Assembly (NCBI GenBank): GCA_046349855.1
Contig: JAXMBM010000004.1
Location: 1 to 64,000 of the forward strand
Source of the DNA: CAIXSC01 sp046349855
GTDB lineage: Bacteria > Planctomycetota > Planctomycetia > Pirellulales > Pirellulaceae
Length of the DNA: 64,000 bases
Reading direction: 5' to 3'
Position numbers and translations under genes: made by a program. Position 1 is the first letter of the stretch, and every line of letters starts with the position of its first letter. Below are positions 1-9,362 of this stretch, in pieces. A model generated the notes under the pieces. It saw only the letters and a list, made by a program, of their open reading frames with translations, was not told where the DNA came from and did no database searches.

Positions 1-162
1 CACGCATGTCCGAGCCCCGCCTGGCCATCATCCACGCTAAGTCTCGCCCGAATAAACACTTCACACTGTCTGAAGCTGGAGAACCTGGCGCTGTCCAACG
101 ATGCAACGCACAGGAATTCCGCGCACGGTTCGCCAACCGGAAGCTCGGGCTGTGTCGAGCAC

Positions 163-1533
163 TCAGGGCCGAACTTGAGCGACCAGCGGTTCGGCGAAGT
201 CGAGCCACCACTGGTCGGCGGTCGCGGCGGTCAGAGGTCCGTCGTGCACCAGCAATCGGTACCGCGACGTCTGCGGAGTCCCTGGTTCGATCGCCCAGTC
301 ACCCAGGTGCGACGGCGTATACACCAGGTACGGCATCGTCGGGTGAATGCGCAGCGGTTCGGGATACCGGAAGTTTCCCGGATGGGTGAGCAGGGCCAGG
401 CCGGCCTGTCGGCCTGCCACCGTCCCGCTCAGGTCACACCAGCGCGGGCGCGTGTGATTGCCGGCCAGTCGATCGGCACCGTCGGAAGTCAGGAAGCGAG
501 CGGCGTCACCTCCCCAGGATCGGGCGCCCCGTAGCGCCATGCCGCCGTAATGGTACTGGGGCAGGTACAGCGGTTCCGACGAAGCGCACGCGCGCGTCGA
601 TTCCAGATCGACCACCCACGGCGTACCGTCGGCCGAACCGACGTTCCAGACCTGCAACCGCCAGGTTTCCCGCAGAGCGACTTTGCCGCCCGGAGCCGTC
701 TCATCCACGTGCTCTTGGTCCACCACCAGTTCCACGAAGATCGGGCCGGCCGATACGGCCGCCGCCTGCCGCCGCACAAACCGTACGCGCCCCCTGCCAT
801 GGGCGAGTTCCCAGAAATTCGGCTCTCGGTTCTCAAACCGTGTCTTGGTATACGCCAGAAAGATCCCGCTTTGATGTGCGTGATCCGGAGGAAACTCGTC
901 GGTCACCACCGTGCCGCCGGGAGTCCATACGGGATGGATGTAGGCGCTGCGACCAAATCGCGGGTCGAGACCTTGGGGAGGGAGCACATGGGCGTGGTTG
1001 TACTGCAGTACGGGCATCGGTGGCATTTGCGGACGTCCCTGCCACTGCACCGTGTATGCTTTCTCATCGGCCGTAATGCGCAGGTGCGAAGACGCCGGTG
1101 GAGCACCCGCGGCCAGGCGAAACTCGCGACTCTCTCCCCCCGCCAACGGGCCAGGAATCACCCACCAAAGTCGCCGTGGCGTCCCGGAGTCGACTTGTGC
1201 CGGCAGAGGACGCTCGCCGCCGGGGCCCAGTGCGACCACATGAACGTTGGCATCGTCCGCCTGGAACGGAAGCGAGACGCGAGCGTTGGCCCGTGCCATC
1301 GCACCGTTCGTTACGATCAGACGTTGGCCGATCATCGTCGCGGCACCGGCGACCGAGTTCTCGGCCTGGCCCACGGCATCGTCGGCGCAGACGGTGAGCA
1401 TCCGCTGAGGGCCCGCCAGAGCCGCCATGATGACCGCCATGGTGGCCGCCATGTGCCCCCACACCAACACTCGATGCCCTGGGGAACCACCCTTCGACGA
1501 GGTGTTTCCCACCCTCATTGCCCAGTGGAACAT
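163..1533 (-). CDS. Secreted PmoA-like (DUF6807) family protein
   Basis: A protein of about 456 residues. The stretch DHAHQSGIFLAYTKTRFENR followed by a WELAHGRGRVRF-type segment is typical of the PmoA/DUF6807 family that is abundant in Planctomycetota. Its biochemical role is unknown; carbohydrate-related functions are usually guessed. The open frame runs upstream to 1848, but the ATG at 1533 is preceded by a GGGGATGGG purine run. A hydrophobic stretch (residues about 20-45, MAATMAVIMAALAG) follows and looks like a signal peptide, so I chose that start; 1518 is an alternative. The gene is divergent from uppP with about 190 bp between the two starts. Family assignment is fairly sure; function is not. 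Confidence 0.75.
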   Translation of the reverse strand: MFHWAMRVGNTSSKGGSPGHRVLVWGHMAATMAVIMAALAGPQRMLTVCADDAVGQAENSVAGAATMIGQRLIVTNGAMARANARVSLPFQADDANVHVVALGPGGERPLPAQVDSGTPRRLWWVIPGPLAGGESREFRLAAGAPPASSHLRITADEKAYTVQWQGRPQMPPMPVLQYNHAHVLPPQGLDPRFGRSAYIHPVWTPGGTVVTDEFPPDHAHQSGIFLAYTKTRFENREPNFWELAHGRGRVRFVRRQAAAVSAGPIFVELVVDQEHVDETAPGGKVALRETWRLQVWNVGSADGTPWVVDLESTRACASSEPLYLPQYHYGGMALRGARSWGGDAARFLTSDGADRLAGNHTRPRWCDLSGTVAGRQAGLALLTHPGNFRYPEPLRIHPTMPYLVYTPSHLGDWAIEPGTPQTSRYRLLVHDGPLTAATADQWWLDFAEPLVAQVRP

Positions 1534-1721
1534 CGTCCCATCCCCTGCTCGATTGCCGAAAATTAACGTGGCGCTCAAGTTAACCCACGGCCAAGTCGAA
1601 TTCCATCCGGCGAGCCTTTGAAGCACAATCGAAACTGGCTGGTCCGGTTCCTGGAGGCGTGAGGCGGCATGGGGCTCGTTTACGCAAGACGAGGGCGGCT
1701 GGTCGAACGGACAACCATCAC

Positions 1722-2729
1722 GTGCCACTCTCCCTGATTGACATCCCCTCCCCGAGCCGGAAGCCCAGGCCGGCGCTGGCTGGTTGTCTTCTCGGTCTCG
1801 CCCTGACGCTGGCGACGCTGCCCGGCAGGGCCGCCGAAAGTACCGCACCTTGTCACGGGGGCACGGCGCCTGCCATGACAGTTCCGCAGGCCATCGCTCT
1901 GGGGGTTGTTGAGGGAATCACCGAGTATCTGCCGGTGAGCTCGACGGGACATCTATTGCTGGCGCAGCGCGGATTGGGACTCGGCATGCGCAGCGAAGAA
2001 GAAAAGACGGCCGCCCACGCTTTTGCCGTCTGCATTCAGTTCGGGGCGATTCTCGCCGTTCTCGGACTGTACCGTCGCCGAGTCTGGGACATGCTGCGGG
2101 GAGTGGTGGGGAAGGATGTGGCGGGACGTCGTCTGGCCTGGCACGTGGTACTTGGTGTCTGTCCCGCGATCGTGGCTGGACTACTGCTCGAGAAACCGAT
2201 CAAACGCTACCTGTTTGGCGGAGGAGAACTCGGGTTGTGGCCCGTCGTGGCCGCCTGGATCGTCGGCGGCCTGGCGATCCTGGTCGTATCGCGATGGCGG
2301 GGCCCGAGCCGTTTGGTTCCCGAACAGGGGCGGGACCTGTCGCAGCTGACGTGGCGTCGAGCGCTGTTCGTCGGAAGCGTGCAATGCCTGGCCCTGTGGC
2401 CCGGCGTAAGTCGATCTCTGGCGACCATTGTCGGCGGATCGCTCGCCGGTTTGCGGTTGCCAGCGGCTGTCGAGTTCAGTTTTCTGCTGGGGCTCGTGAC
2501 ATTGGGAGGAGCCACCGTCAAGGATGCCTGGGAATATGGGCCGTTGATGGTCGACCTGTACGGACTACCGCCATTGCTGGCAGGTACGGCGGCCGCAGCG
2601 GTGGCAGCCGCTGCGGCGGTGACCTGGATGGTGGGCTACCTGAGTCGCCATGGGATGCAGCTGTTCGGTTACTATCGGCTGGCGATCGGTACGCTGGTCG
2701 CCGTGCTGCTGCTGCTGGACGTACTGTAA
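1722..2729 (+). CDS. uppP: Undecaprenyl-diphosphatase UppP (BacA type)
   Basis: Integral membrane phosphatase that converts undecaprenyl diphosphate to the monophosphate, recycling the lipid carrier for peptidoglycan and other polymers. Both family signatures are visible: GVVEGITEYLPVSSTGHLL near the N-terminus (catalytic glutamates and the SSTGH segment) and WPGVSRSLAT (the PGxSRS motif), with several hydrophobic helices. Unusually, about 50 residues precede the standard start (MTVPQ, ATG at 1875). They include a signal-peptide-like segment ending LPGRAAES. The GTG at 1722 is my choice because it includes this segment. A GTG at 1659 is also in frame, but its GGAGG sits only one base away. 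Bacitracin resistance is an associated trait of the family. Confidence 0.9.
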   Translation: MPLSLIDIPSPSRKPRPALAGCLLGLALTLATLPGRAAESTAPCHGGTAPAMTVPQAIALGVVEGITEYLPVSSTGHLLLAQRGLGLGMRSEEEKTAAHAFAVCIQFGAILAVLGLYRRRVWDMLRGVVGKDVAGRRLAWHVVLGVCPAIVAGLLLEKPIKRYLFGGGELGLWPVVAAWIVGGLAILVVSRWRGPSRLVPEQGRDLSQLTWRRALFVGSVQCLALWPGVSRSLATIVGGSLAGLRLPAAVEFSFLLGLVTLGGATVKDAWEYGPLMVDLYGLPPLLAGTAAAAVAAAAAVTWMVGYLSRHGMQLFGYYRLAIGTLVAVLLLLDVL

Positions 2730-2746
2730 CGCCGACGAGCGATCGA

Positions 2747-3556
2747 TCAGCTGCGCGTGGCTCGAGCCAGAATCCAGTCGCCGAGCGCCGGGCAGAGTTG
2801 CTGGATGGCAAACAGCAGGCGAGCGCGGGCGGGGACTACGCATTCCACACGTCGCCGTTCGCAATCTTTGAGAATGCGGCGCGCCAGCCAATGAGGGTCC
2901 AGCCCTCGCAGCCGTACTCCTCCCCCGGGACGACTCACCGCCGCGGGAAGGCCGGCGGCCTGAGCCGCGTAGCGTTCCCCGGCGTCCTCGCGGCGGAGCG
3001 GGCCGGGACAGACCAGCAGGACATGGATGCCCCATTCGGCCCATTCGTACCGTAACTGCTGCGTGTAGGCGGCGACAGCGGCCTTGGTGGCCGGATAGCC
3101 GCCCAGGTAACGGGCCGCCGACTTGGAGGCCAACGAGCCGATATTGACGAGGTGGCCGCGCGATTCCCGCAGCAACGGAAAGGCGGCCCGCGTGCAGCGG
3201 ACCATGCTGAGAAAATTCAGTTCCCACAGCCGCTGCAAGTCTGCGGGACTGGTTTCGATCAGGGCCCCGCGCGTGGAACGTCCCACATTGTTCACCAGGA
3301 CGTCCAGGCGACCGCACTCGGCCTGGATCCGCGCGAACAGTTGCTGTACGTCGTCGTCGACCGTAACGTCGGCGGTCCATGGCGAGACGCGATCGCGCAG
3401 TGGTCCTAAAGATGCGAGTGAATCCTGCAGCCGGTCGGCGTCGCGCGCCACGGCTATCACGCGAGCTCCCGCCGCGGCCCACGCGCTGACCAGTACCTGC
3501 CCCAGACCCGCGGAACCACCGGTGATGACTACAACCTTCTCCGCCCAAGTGCTCAT
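2747..3556 (-). CDS. Short-chain dehydrogenase/reductase (SDR)
   Basis: A 269-residue classical SDR. VVVITGGSAGLGQ is the NAD(P)-binding TGxxxGxG-type loop, NNVG replaces the usual NNAG, and the catalytic Ser is in NIGSLAS with the YPATK (YxxxK) motif about 12 residues later. The substrate cannot be read from sequence. The C-terminal region (ERRRVECVVPARARLLF) resembles SDRs acting on lipids or sterol-like substrates, which is a weak hint only. The ATG at 3556 is chosen because the Rossmann fold starts immediately after it; upstream frame is non-homologous. It is the last gene of the minus-strand run that starts at 9799, 22 bp after the preceding gene. Confidence 0.88.
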   Translation of the reverse strand: MSTWAEKVVVITGGSAGLGQVLVSAWAAAGARVIAVARDADRLQDSLASLGPLRDRVSPWTADVTVDDDVQQLFARIQAECGRLDVLVNNVGRSTRGALIETSPADLQRLWELNFLSMVRCTRAAFPLLRESRGHLVNIGSLASKSAARYLGGYPATKAAVAAYTQQLRYEWAEWGIHVLLVCPGPLRREDAGERYAAQAAGLPAAVSRPGGGVRLRGLDPHWLARRILKDCERRRVECVVPARARLLFAIQQLCPALGDWILARATRS

Positions 3557-3578
3557 GGCAGTCTCGTCTGGCCGGCTC

Positions 3579-4151
3579 TCATGGTGACAGCAGCTCGAAG
3601 CGATCCACGGTCCACGACACGTCAGGATTGGTGGAGCCTTCACCCCATTCGATGCGCTGATAGGTCTGCGGATAGCCCCGTAGGGGATCAAAACGACAGC
3701 GCAGCAACAACGACGGGCGACGCGACTCACTTCCGCTCCGCGCCGCCCGCTCCTGGGCTTCCAGGTCCAGTCGCAGAGTCGCGAACATGCCGGGCACCGA
3801 CCACGTGGCCAGTGCCGGACCGCTGCCGAGCGACTCGCCGTTCCGGAGCGCCTGCTGCACGATGCCGTCGCGGACGACCACATCATAGCGAGCCCCCTGG
3901 CGGCCGGTCACGCGAATCTGAATCCGATAGTCCCGCGTGCCGGAATCCTCCCAGCGCTGCCGTTGCTGCTCCCACAGGTCGCGCGTGACGATCGGCAGCG
4001 GGTCGCGCAACTGCCACAGCACGGTGCCGCTCACGACGGCGGCGGCGAAGAACACCAGCCGCCAGCGCGGGCGCCATGACGGCGGATTCAGAGCGGGCGT
4101 GCTCGTCGTCGCGGGCGGTGGAGTCACCGGAATTCCAGGAGAATCAGTCAC
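3579..4151 (-). CDS. Small membrane-anchored protein, DUF6174-like
   Basis: About 190 residues: a proline-rich N-terminus, one membrane helix (WRLVFFAAAVVSGTVLW, residues about 30-46) and an extracytoplasmic domain starting LWEQQRQRWEDSGTRDYRIQ. The W..SG..DY.I pattern followed by VVVRDGIV resembles DUF6174-type domains; I make this comparison from memory. The start is a GTG at 4151 overlapping the stop of the ABC permease by 8 bases (GTGACTGA), which implies translational coupling and decides the start. Being co-translated with the permease suggests an accessory subunit. No enzymatic motif is seen. Confidence 0.65.
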   Translation of the reverse strand: MTDSPGIPVTPPPATTSTPALNPPSWRPRWRLVFFAAAVVSGTVLWQLRDPLPIVTRDLWEQQRQRWEDSGTRDYRIQIRVTGRQGARYDVVVRDGIVQQALRNGESLGSGPALATWSVPGMFATLRLDLEAQERAARSGSESRRPSLLLRCRFDPLRGYPQTYQRIEWGEGSTNPDVSWTVDRFELLSP

Positions 4152-7100
4152 CGCGCAGTGCTCCCAGCAATGGAGCGCGAGCCACCGCTCGCAGCGACCA
4201 TGTGCCGGCGGCCAGCCCCACCAGCAACACGATTCCGAGCCAGAGTCCCAGTTCGGGCCAAGGAATGGGAGCACTTCCCAAGGCCACGTGTGGCGCCACG
4301 GCCGCGAGCGCCGAGAAGCTGCCCAGGATCAATCCGCCCAGCAGCAGAACCAGGTGCTCGAAGCGGACCAGCTGGATCAGTCGTCGAGCGGAGAATCCGG
4401 TGGCGCGCAGCAGGCCGAGTTCACTCCGCCGTTCCAACACGCTCCGTACCTGGACCGTTGCCAGGCCGAACGTCCCCAGCAGCAGCCCGAGTGCTCCCAG
4501 ACTCTGAAAGGTACTCAGGTAGGTATTCTGCACCGCCAGAAAACCGGCCAGACGAGTGCGGCTGTCGGTGATATCGAGGCCTTCGTCTCCCAGCCGCGCT
4601 TCCAGCAACTGGGTGATTTCCGCGAGATTCCCCTGCCGTACGCGCCCCAGGAAGAACTGATAGCCGGCCGCCTCGGGGAACAGCCGCGTGAAACGCTGTT
4701 CATCGACCAGCAGGTTGCCCTGCAGGACGCTGTTGGCCAGCAGTCCGACCACCCGAAACCGGATCGTGCGGCCAGCCGGATAGTGAATGTCGAATTCCTG
4801 GCCGACGCCGCCGTACAGGTGCAGGCTGTAGAGGGCCGTGTTGAGATCGAGCACCACGGGGATGGCTGACGAACCGGCCAACGGATGGTCGGACTCGCCG
4901 GCCAGCAGCCGCCACGGATTCTGGCGTTCGGCATCGGTGCGGGCCGCGGTCTGAGCCCAGGCGAAGCGCGCCTCCGGGGCGATCTGATCGACATCGTCGA
5001 CAAAGGTCCGCGAGACCCCCAGGACGCGTGGCTGAGTCGCCTGGTACAGGTTGTTGCAGCTGGCATCGTCACCGCGCTGCATGCGCCAGGCATACATCGT
5101 GAGGCCGTCGAGACGCTGCTGCTGGTCACCCCACAAGTCGGCGCGGACTGCCGGAGCATTCAGATCGACAAAGATCGGCTGAGCACTCTCGCCCAGCAGT
5201 TCGCAGCCGCCGATTCCCGCCGTGGTCGGTTGCATACGAAAGACACTCAGCGCCACGATCAAGAAACAGGCGACGGCCACCAGCCCGATCGTCAGGGTGC
5301 TGCGACTCGGATGGCGCCCGGCATTGCGGGCCGCCAGTCGCACGAGGCTCAGGCAAACGGAGACGCGGGCCGTCGCGCCAGCGGTGGGCCCACGAAACCA
5401 GGCCTCCAGGGCGACCAGTTGCGCCGCGAGTAAGCAGATACCGGCGCCGACAAACGCCCCGCCCCGCGCCTCACCCGCGAGAAACGGAGCCCCGGCACCA
5501 GCAGCCAGGGCCAGGAACAGCAGTCCCGCAGCGAGTCCGAGCGAGATCGTACGCCGCGATCGCCGCCCCGACGACGTCGCACTCACGGCCGCCGACCACT
5601 GTCCGGACAACAGGGGACGCAGGGGGACATGGCGGAGGGCGCGGAGCGACCAGATGGTTACCAGCAGCGATACACCGGCGCCACTCACATAGCCCAACAG
5701 CAGGCTGCGCGGGGTGACGTACAGTTCCAGAAACGGAGTGGCAATGGCCCCCAGCCACCATGTCTTGAGCCCCACCAGCAGGAGCCACGCATAGCCCACG
5801 CCGCCCGCAACACCCACCAGGCCACCCACGGCCGCGACGCAGGTCCCTTCCAGCAACAGAGTGCGGGCCACGCGCCGCAGCGGCCATCCGACCGACAGCA
5901 GCAATCCAATCTCGCTGGCTCGTTGTTCGATCCCCAGGCGGAACAACAGGGCCACCAGCAACAACGCCGCCCCGATGACAAAGAAACTGAGCGACAGGAA
6001 CAGAGCGTCGAACGGAGTGGCACCGCGGGCCGCCTCCAGACTGCGATACTTGAGCGGCAGGAATTCCATCCCCAGACGCACTTGCTCGCGATCCAGAGTG
6101 GCGAGCAGACTCGCCGCCAGCGATTCCTCACTGATTCCCTCGCCGGCAGCGACCCGCAACGACGTCAACGAACCAAAGCGACTTCCCCACAGCCGCTGCC
6201 CGGTGGCCAGCGAGACGTAGGCCTTGGGCGTGGTGCGGTGCCGGGACCAGTACTGGTCGTCCTGGGAACGCATCCGTTTGGGATCGTAAGGAAACGGCGG
6301 ATCCCACTTGTCGATCGATTCCTGATCCGTGATCCCTGCGACCGTCGGGGTGAGATCCGGGTCGTTGGTTTGTGCCGGCGGCACCTCAAAGACGGGCGGA
6401 CGTTGACGCACATATCCTCGACTCGGCTCGGGCAACGGCACGATAGCTCGGACCGTAAAGTCGGCCGTTGTTTCGCGCGTGACTCCGTGGGTGGTCTCCG
6501 GCTCGAACCAGGTGAGTCGCACCTGATCGCCGACGCCAGCCCGCAGGTCGTCCGCCGCCCAGCTCGTCAGCACGATTTCCTGTTCCCCCAAACTCGGCAG
6601 TGGCGCTCCTTCCGCATCGCGGAGCGGACCAAGTTGCGGATGGGAATCGAGCGCCGCCACCATCGAATAGGGAATGCCGCGCCGGTCGGCGGTCGAGGCC
6701 GGTTCGCCGGGAGTCACCTTTTCCAGGCGATTCGCCAGGTACGTGAGCACCGGCTGGGGAGACCACGGCTGCCACGCCGAACGCGCGGCACGCACGACGT
6801 TCTCGTCCAGCAACAGGCGATCGCTGGTGAGATGATAGTAGTCCAGGATGACCGCCGGAGTGGAGGCGTCCGGCGGCGTGTATTCACGGCGCACACGACT
6901 GATCTGCAGACCCAGGTCAGCGAGCTGCACCGGTACGGGAGTGGCCTCGGCGTTCGGCGAGATGCCCGGGCGAACGACGGCCAGCAAGGCATTGACCTGG
7001 CCCTCCTGTTCCATCGCCCGCTGCATCAGGTCGAGCGGCAGGTAGGCATTCAAAGGAAATTGCTGAGTTGACCGCAGCGCGAAGCGGCCCAGTCCGTCCG

Positions 7101-7731
7101 CCGGCAGGATGTCGACGACCGTGAGTTCCGTCAGGCTGCGGATGCGGTCGGTCTTGCGGCCAAGGGGACTGTCCGCGGGGACCTGATTGGCGCCGGGCAA
7201 CCGCACCGTGACTCGGTCGCCCTTCCGGACCCCCAGTTCGTCCGCCAGCGGCTGATTCACCACGATCTGCTCGCCCTGCGGGTGCACGCGCGGGGCGGCG
7301 CCGTGGTTGGCGAGTTGCCAGAAGGAGGACGCGATTCCGAGCAACTGCACCTGGGTGGCACGGTGAGCTTCCCCGGCTTCGACCGTTCCTCCCGGCAGCA
7401 GAATCGCCGGTTCAATGTGCGCATACCGCACCGCGCTGGCGCGGGCTGCGGCCACTGGTTCGCTAGCTCGGTCAGACTTCACCGTATCTTGGGCCGAGGC
7501 AAGCCAATCGGCGGCCAGATCCTGGCGAAAGAACCGGTCGACGATCAGCACCTCATCGATGCGGCCGAAGCGGTCGAGAACCAGGTGTCGCAGGCTGCCG
7601 CGTACGGAATCGCCCACGAGCAGTGCGCCGCAGAGGACGGCGGTGGCGGCCGCGACTCCAGCCGCGACCGCCAGATGCACGCGGCGATAGTGCCACAGGC
7701 TGCGTCGCACGAACTGTTTCCGGTGAAACAT
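4144..7731 (-). CDS. Large FtsX-like ABC transporter permease
   Basis: A 1195-residue permease of the MacB/LolCE/YbbP superfamily. It has an N-terminal helix (HLAVAAGVAAATAVLCGALLVGDSVRG), a long periplasmic domain, a central FtsX block (FLSLSFFVIGAALLLVALLFRLGIEQR, then LLLEGTCVAAVGGLVGVAGG), and a second FtsX block at the C-terminus (QSLGALGLLLGTFGLATVQVR, RRSELGLLRATGFSARRL, and a final helix). Two FtsX modules in one chain mean it may act without a second permease subunit. The ATPase gene lies 19 bp upstream. Such systems extrude lipoproteins, peptides or lipids, or transmit mechanical signals; the cargo is unknown here. At about 3.6 kb it is one of the longest genes of the window and has no frameshift. 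Confidence 0.88.
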   Translation of the reverse strand: MFHRKQFVRRSLWHYRRVHLAVAAGVAAATAVLCGALLVGDSVRGSLRHLVLDRFGRIDEVLIVDRFFRQDLAADWLASAQDTVKSDRASEPVAAARASAVRYAHIEPAILLPGGTVEAGEAHRATQVQLLGIASSFWQLANHGAAPRVHPQGEQIVVNQPLADELGVRKGDRVTVRLPGANQVPADSPLGRKTDRIRSLTELTVVDILPADGLGRFALRSTQQFPLNAYLPLDLMQRAMEQEGQVNALLAVVRPGISPNAEATPVPVQLADLGLQISRVRREYTPPDASTPAVILDYYHLTSDRLLLDENVVRAARSAWQPWSPQPVLTYLANRLEKVTPGEPASTADRRGIPYSMVAALDSHPQLGPLRDAEGAPLPSLGEQEIVLTSWAADDLRAGVGDQVRLTWFEPETTHGVTRETTADFTVRAIVPLPEPSRGYVRQRPPVFEVPPAQTNDPDLTPTVAGITDQESIDKWDPPFPYDPKRMRSQDDQYWSRHRTTPKAYVSLATGQRLWGSRFGSLTSLRVAAGEGISEESLAASLLATLDREQVRLGMEFLPLKYRSLEAARGATPFDALFLSLSFFVIGAALLLVALLFRLGIEQRASEIGLLLSVGWPLRRVARTLLLEGTCVAAVGGLVGVAGGVGYAWLLLVGLKTWWLGAIATPFLELYVTPRSLLLGYVSGAGVSLLVTIWSLRALRHVPLRPLLSGQWSAAVSATSSGRRSRRTISLGLAAGLLFLALAAGAGAPFLAGEARGGAFVGAGICLLAAQLVALEAWFRGPTAGATARVSVCLSLVRLAARNAGRHPSRSTLTIGLVAVACFLIVALSVFRMQPTTAGIGGCELLGESAQPIFVDLNAPAVRADLWGDQQQRLDGLTMYAWRMQRGDDASCNNLYQATQPRVLGVSRTFVDDVDQIAPEARFAWAQTAARTDAERQNPWRLLAGESDHPLAGSSAIPVVLDLNTALYSLHLYGGVGQEFDIHYPAGRTIRFRVVGLLANSVLQGNLLVDEQRFTRLFPEAAGYQFFLGRVRQGNLAEITQLLEARLGDEGLDITDSRTRLAGFLAVQNTYLSTFQSLGALGLLLGTFGLATVQVRSVLERRSELGLLRATGFSARRLIQLVRFEHLVLLLGGLILGSFSALAAVAPHVALGSAPIPWPELGLWLGIVLLVGLAAGTWSLRAVARAPLLGALRGD

Positions 7732-7750
7732 AGGGGCGTCTCCGGCGCGC

Positions 7751-8428
7751 TCACGCTACGGGCGACAAACGCCCCCCGTCAATCTCCCAGCGGCGCTGCA
7801 TCCGGGAGGCCAGTTCCAGACTGTGAGTGACGACGATCAGCATGACCGGCTCAATCTCCGGCAATTCGCGCAGGAGCTGACCGATGGCCGTCGCCGTGCT
7901 GCGATCCAGATTCCCGGTCGGTTCATCGGCGAGTATCAGGCGCGGTGACAGGATCAGGGCGCGCGCCAGCGCCGCGCGCTGCCGCTCACCGCCCGATAGC
8001 TCGGCGGGACGATGATCGAGTCGCTGGGCCAGTCCGACTCGTTCCAGCAATTGCACGGCTCGTTGCTGCTGCGGTTCGCTCGGCCGACCGTGCGCCAAGG
8101 TGGGAACGAGGACGTTTTCCAGGACGGTAAGCTGGGGGAGGAGCAGGTGATCCTGAAAGACGAAGCCGATGTTGCGGTTGCGAAAGGCGGCCAGCGCAGG
8201 TTCGTCGAGCTGGAACGGCTGGGTGCCATCGAGCGAAACGGAGCCCGACGTGGGGGTGTCGAGCGTGCCCAGGATATGCAGCAACGTACTTTTGCCCGAG
8301 CCGCTGGGGCCGAGCACCGCGAGGCTCTCCCCGGCAGACACCGCCAGGGACACGTCGCGCAGTACAACGAGCGGCTCGCCACGCGTCGGATACTGTTTGC
8401 AAAGTTTGTCGACGATCAGATCGGCCAT
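7751..8428 (-). CDS. ABC transporter ATP-binding protein, LolD/MacB type
   Basis: A 225-residue nucleotide-binding subunit with complete motifs: Walker A GPSGSGKST, Q-loop FVFQDHLLLPQ, signature LSGGERQR, Walker B LILADEPTGNLD and H-loop VVTHS. The LTVLENVLVP segment and the short length are typical of LolD-like ATPases that pair with FtsX-type permeases. It starts 4 bp after the end of the prenyltransferase-fold gene and is followed 19 bp later by its permease, so the three are almost certainly co-transcribed. It would power the permease from the cytoplasmic face. Confidence 0.92.
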   Translation of the reverse strand: MADLIVDKLCKQYPTRGEPLVVLRDVSLAVSAGESLAVLGPSGSGKSTLLHILGTLDTPTSGSVSLDGTQPFQLDEPALAAFRNRNIGFVFQDHLLLPQLTVLENVLVPTLAHGRPSEPQQQRAVQLLERVGLAQRLDHRPAELSGGERQRAALARALILSPRLILADEPTGNLDRSTATAIGQLLRELPEIEPVMLIVVTHSLELASRMQRRWEIDGGRLSPVA

Positions 8429-8432
8429 GGGA

Positions 8433-9362
8433 TCACGCTAGCGAGTGCAGCAGTGCTCGGCAACCCAGTCCGTAAAACGTGTATTCCACGTCGTGGGCCG
8501 CGTCCCAGGCCGCGCCATGGAAGCCGCCACCCGGCAGTTCGAGGCCGCGGACGAATCGCAGTGCCGCCGGAGCGTCGATTTCGTGGAGCGCGTCCAGGTC
8601 GATCAGAGTCACGAGGCCCGTGAAGGTGCTCAGCAGATCGGCGATGGGGATGCGCGTGTTGGCTCGCAGTCCCCCTTCGTCGTTCTGCATGTTGACCAGG
8701 AAATCGAGTGTCGATTCGCGATCGGCGGGGGTGAGCGCACCGAGCGCCCGCAGCGTACCGACCGCCGCCGCCGTCGGATTCGTGCCGGCACGCTTGCCGG
8801 CGCGGATTTCGCGAAATCCTCCCTCCTCACACGCCTGCGTACGTAGAAACGCCACAATCTGCTCCGGTTCCGGCACCGGGCGATCGATCAGCTGCAGGCA
8901 CAGTACCACGAGGAAAGTGTGGTAGGTGCTGCTGGCATGCCCCTCCGGCCCCTTGGCATAGCCGCCATCGGTCCGGCGCAGGCGGTGCAAGGCCTCTGCT
9001 ACCGCGTCGCGCCACAACGGCGTGGCGTCGGCCAGCGGATCGACTCCGGCGGCCGCGGCCAGCAGGCGAGCACTGTAGATCAGCGACAGAAAATCGACGA
9101 TCGACTCCTTGCCCGAGAGCCGCCCGCGCAGGAACTCGGCCGCCCGTTCCGCCGTGGCTCCATACAGTTCTCCCAGCACGGCCAGGCCGCGGAGCCCGAA
9201 ACTGGTGTAGTACAGATCGCTGCCGCCCTCTCGCCCGGCGAAGCCGCCGTCCGCCTGCTGCGCCGCACGGAGGTAGGTCGCATGCCGGTTTCGGTCCGCT
9301 TCCGCTAGCTGCCCCAGACCTGCGGTCAGCCGGAGCGTCAGGTCTTCGAGATAGTTGCTCAT
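8433..9362 (-). CDS. Prenyltransferase/squalene-oxidase-repeat protein (alpha-alpha barrel)
   Basis: A 309-residue protein built of QW-like repeats: AAQQADGGFAG, RRTDGGYAKG, ACEEGGFREI, MQNDEGGLRA and LELPGGGFHG. This is the alpha/alpha-toroid fold of protein prenyltransferase beta subunits and terpene cyclases, without any DxDD cyclase motif. By eye the positions that bind zinc in eukaryotic beta subunits read DLLST and EYTFYG rather than D-x-C and H, so catalysis by the classical mechanism is doubtful. The ATG at 9362 overlaps the thioesterase stop (ATGA), which decides the start. There is no signal peptide, so it is presumably cytoplasmic. Role unknown; the neighbours suggest lipid handling. 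Confidence 0.75.
   Translation of the reverse strand: MSNYLEDLTLRLTAGLGQLAEADRNRHATYLRAAQQADGGFAGREGGSDLYYTSFGLRGLAVLGELYGATAERAAEFLRGRLSGKESIVDFLSLIYSARLLAAAAGVDPLADATPLWRDAVAEALHRLRRTDGGYAKGPEGHASSTYHTFLVVLCLQLIDRPVPEPEQIVAFLRTQACEEGGFREIRAGKRAGTNPTAAAVGTLRALGALTPADRESTLDFLVNMQNDEGGLRANTRIPIADLLSTFTGLVTLIDLDALHEIDAPAALRFVRGLELPGGGFHGAAWDAAHDVEYTFYGLGCRALLHSLA

Noticed and set aside
1..162. Plus-strand frame at the left edge of the window
   Set aside because: No family resemblance; it overlaps the PmoA-like gene antisense and has no ribosome-binding site. I see nothing else in this edge.
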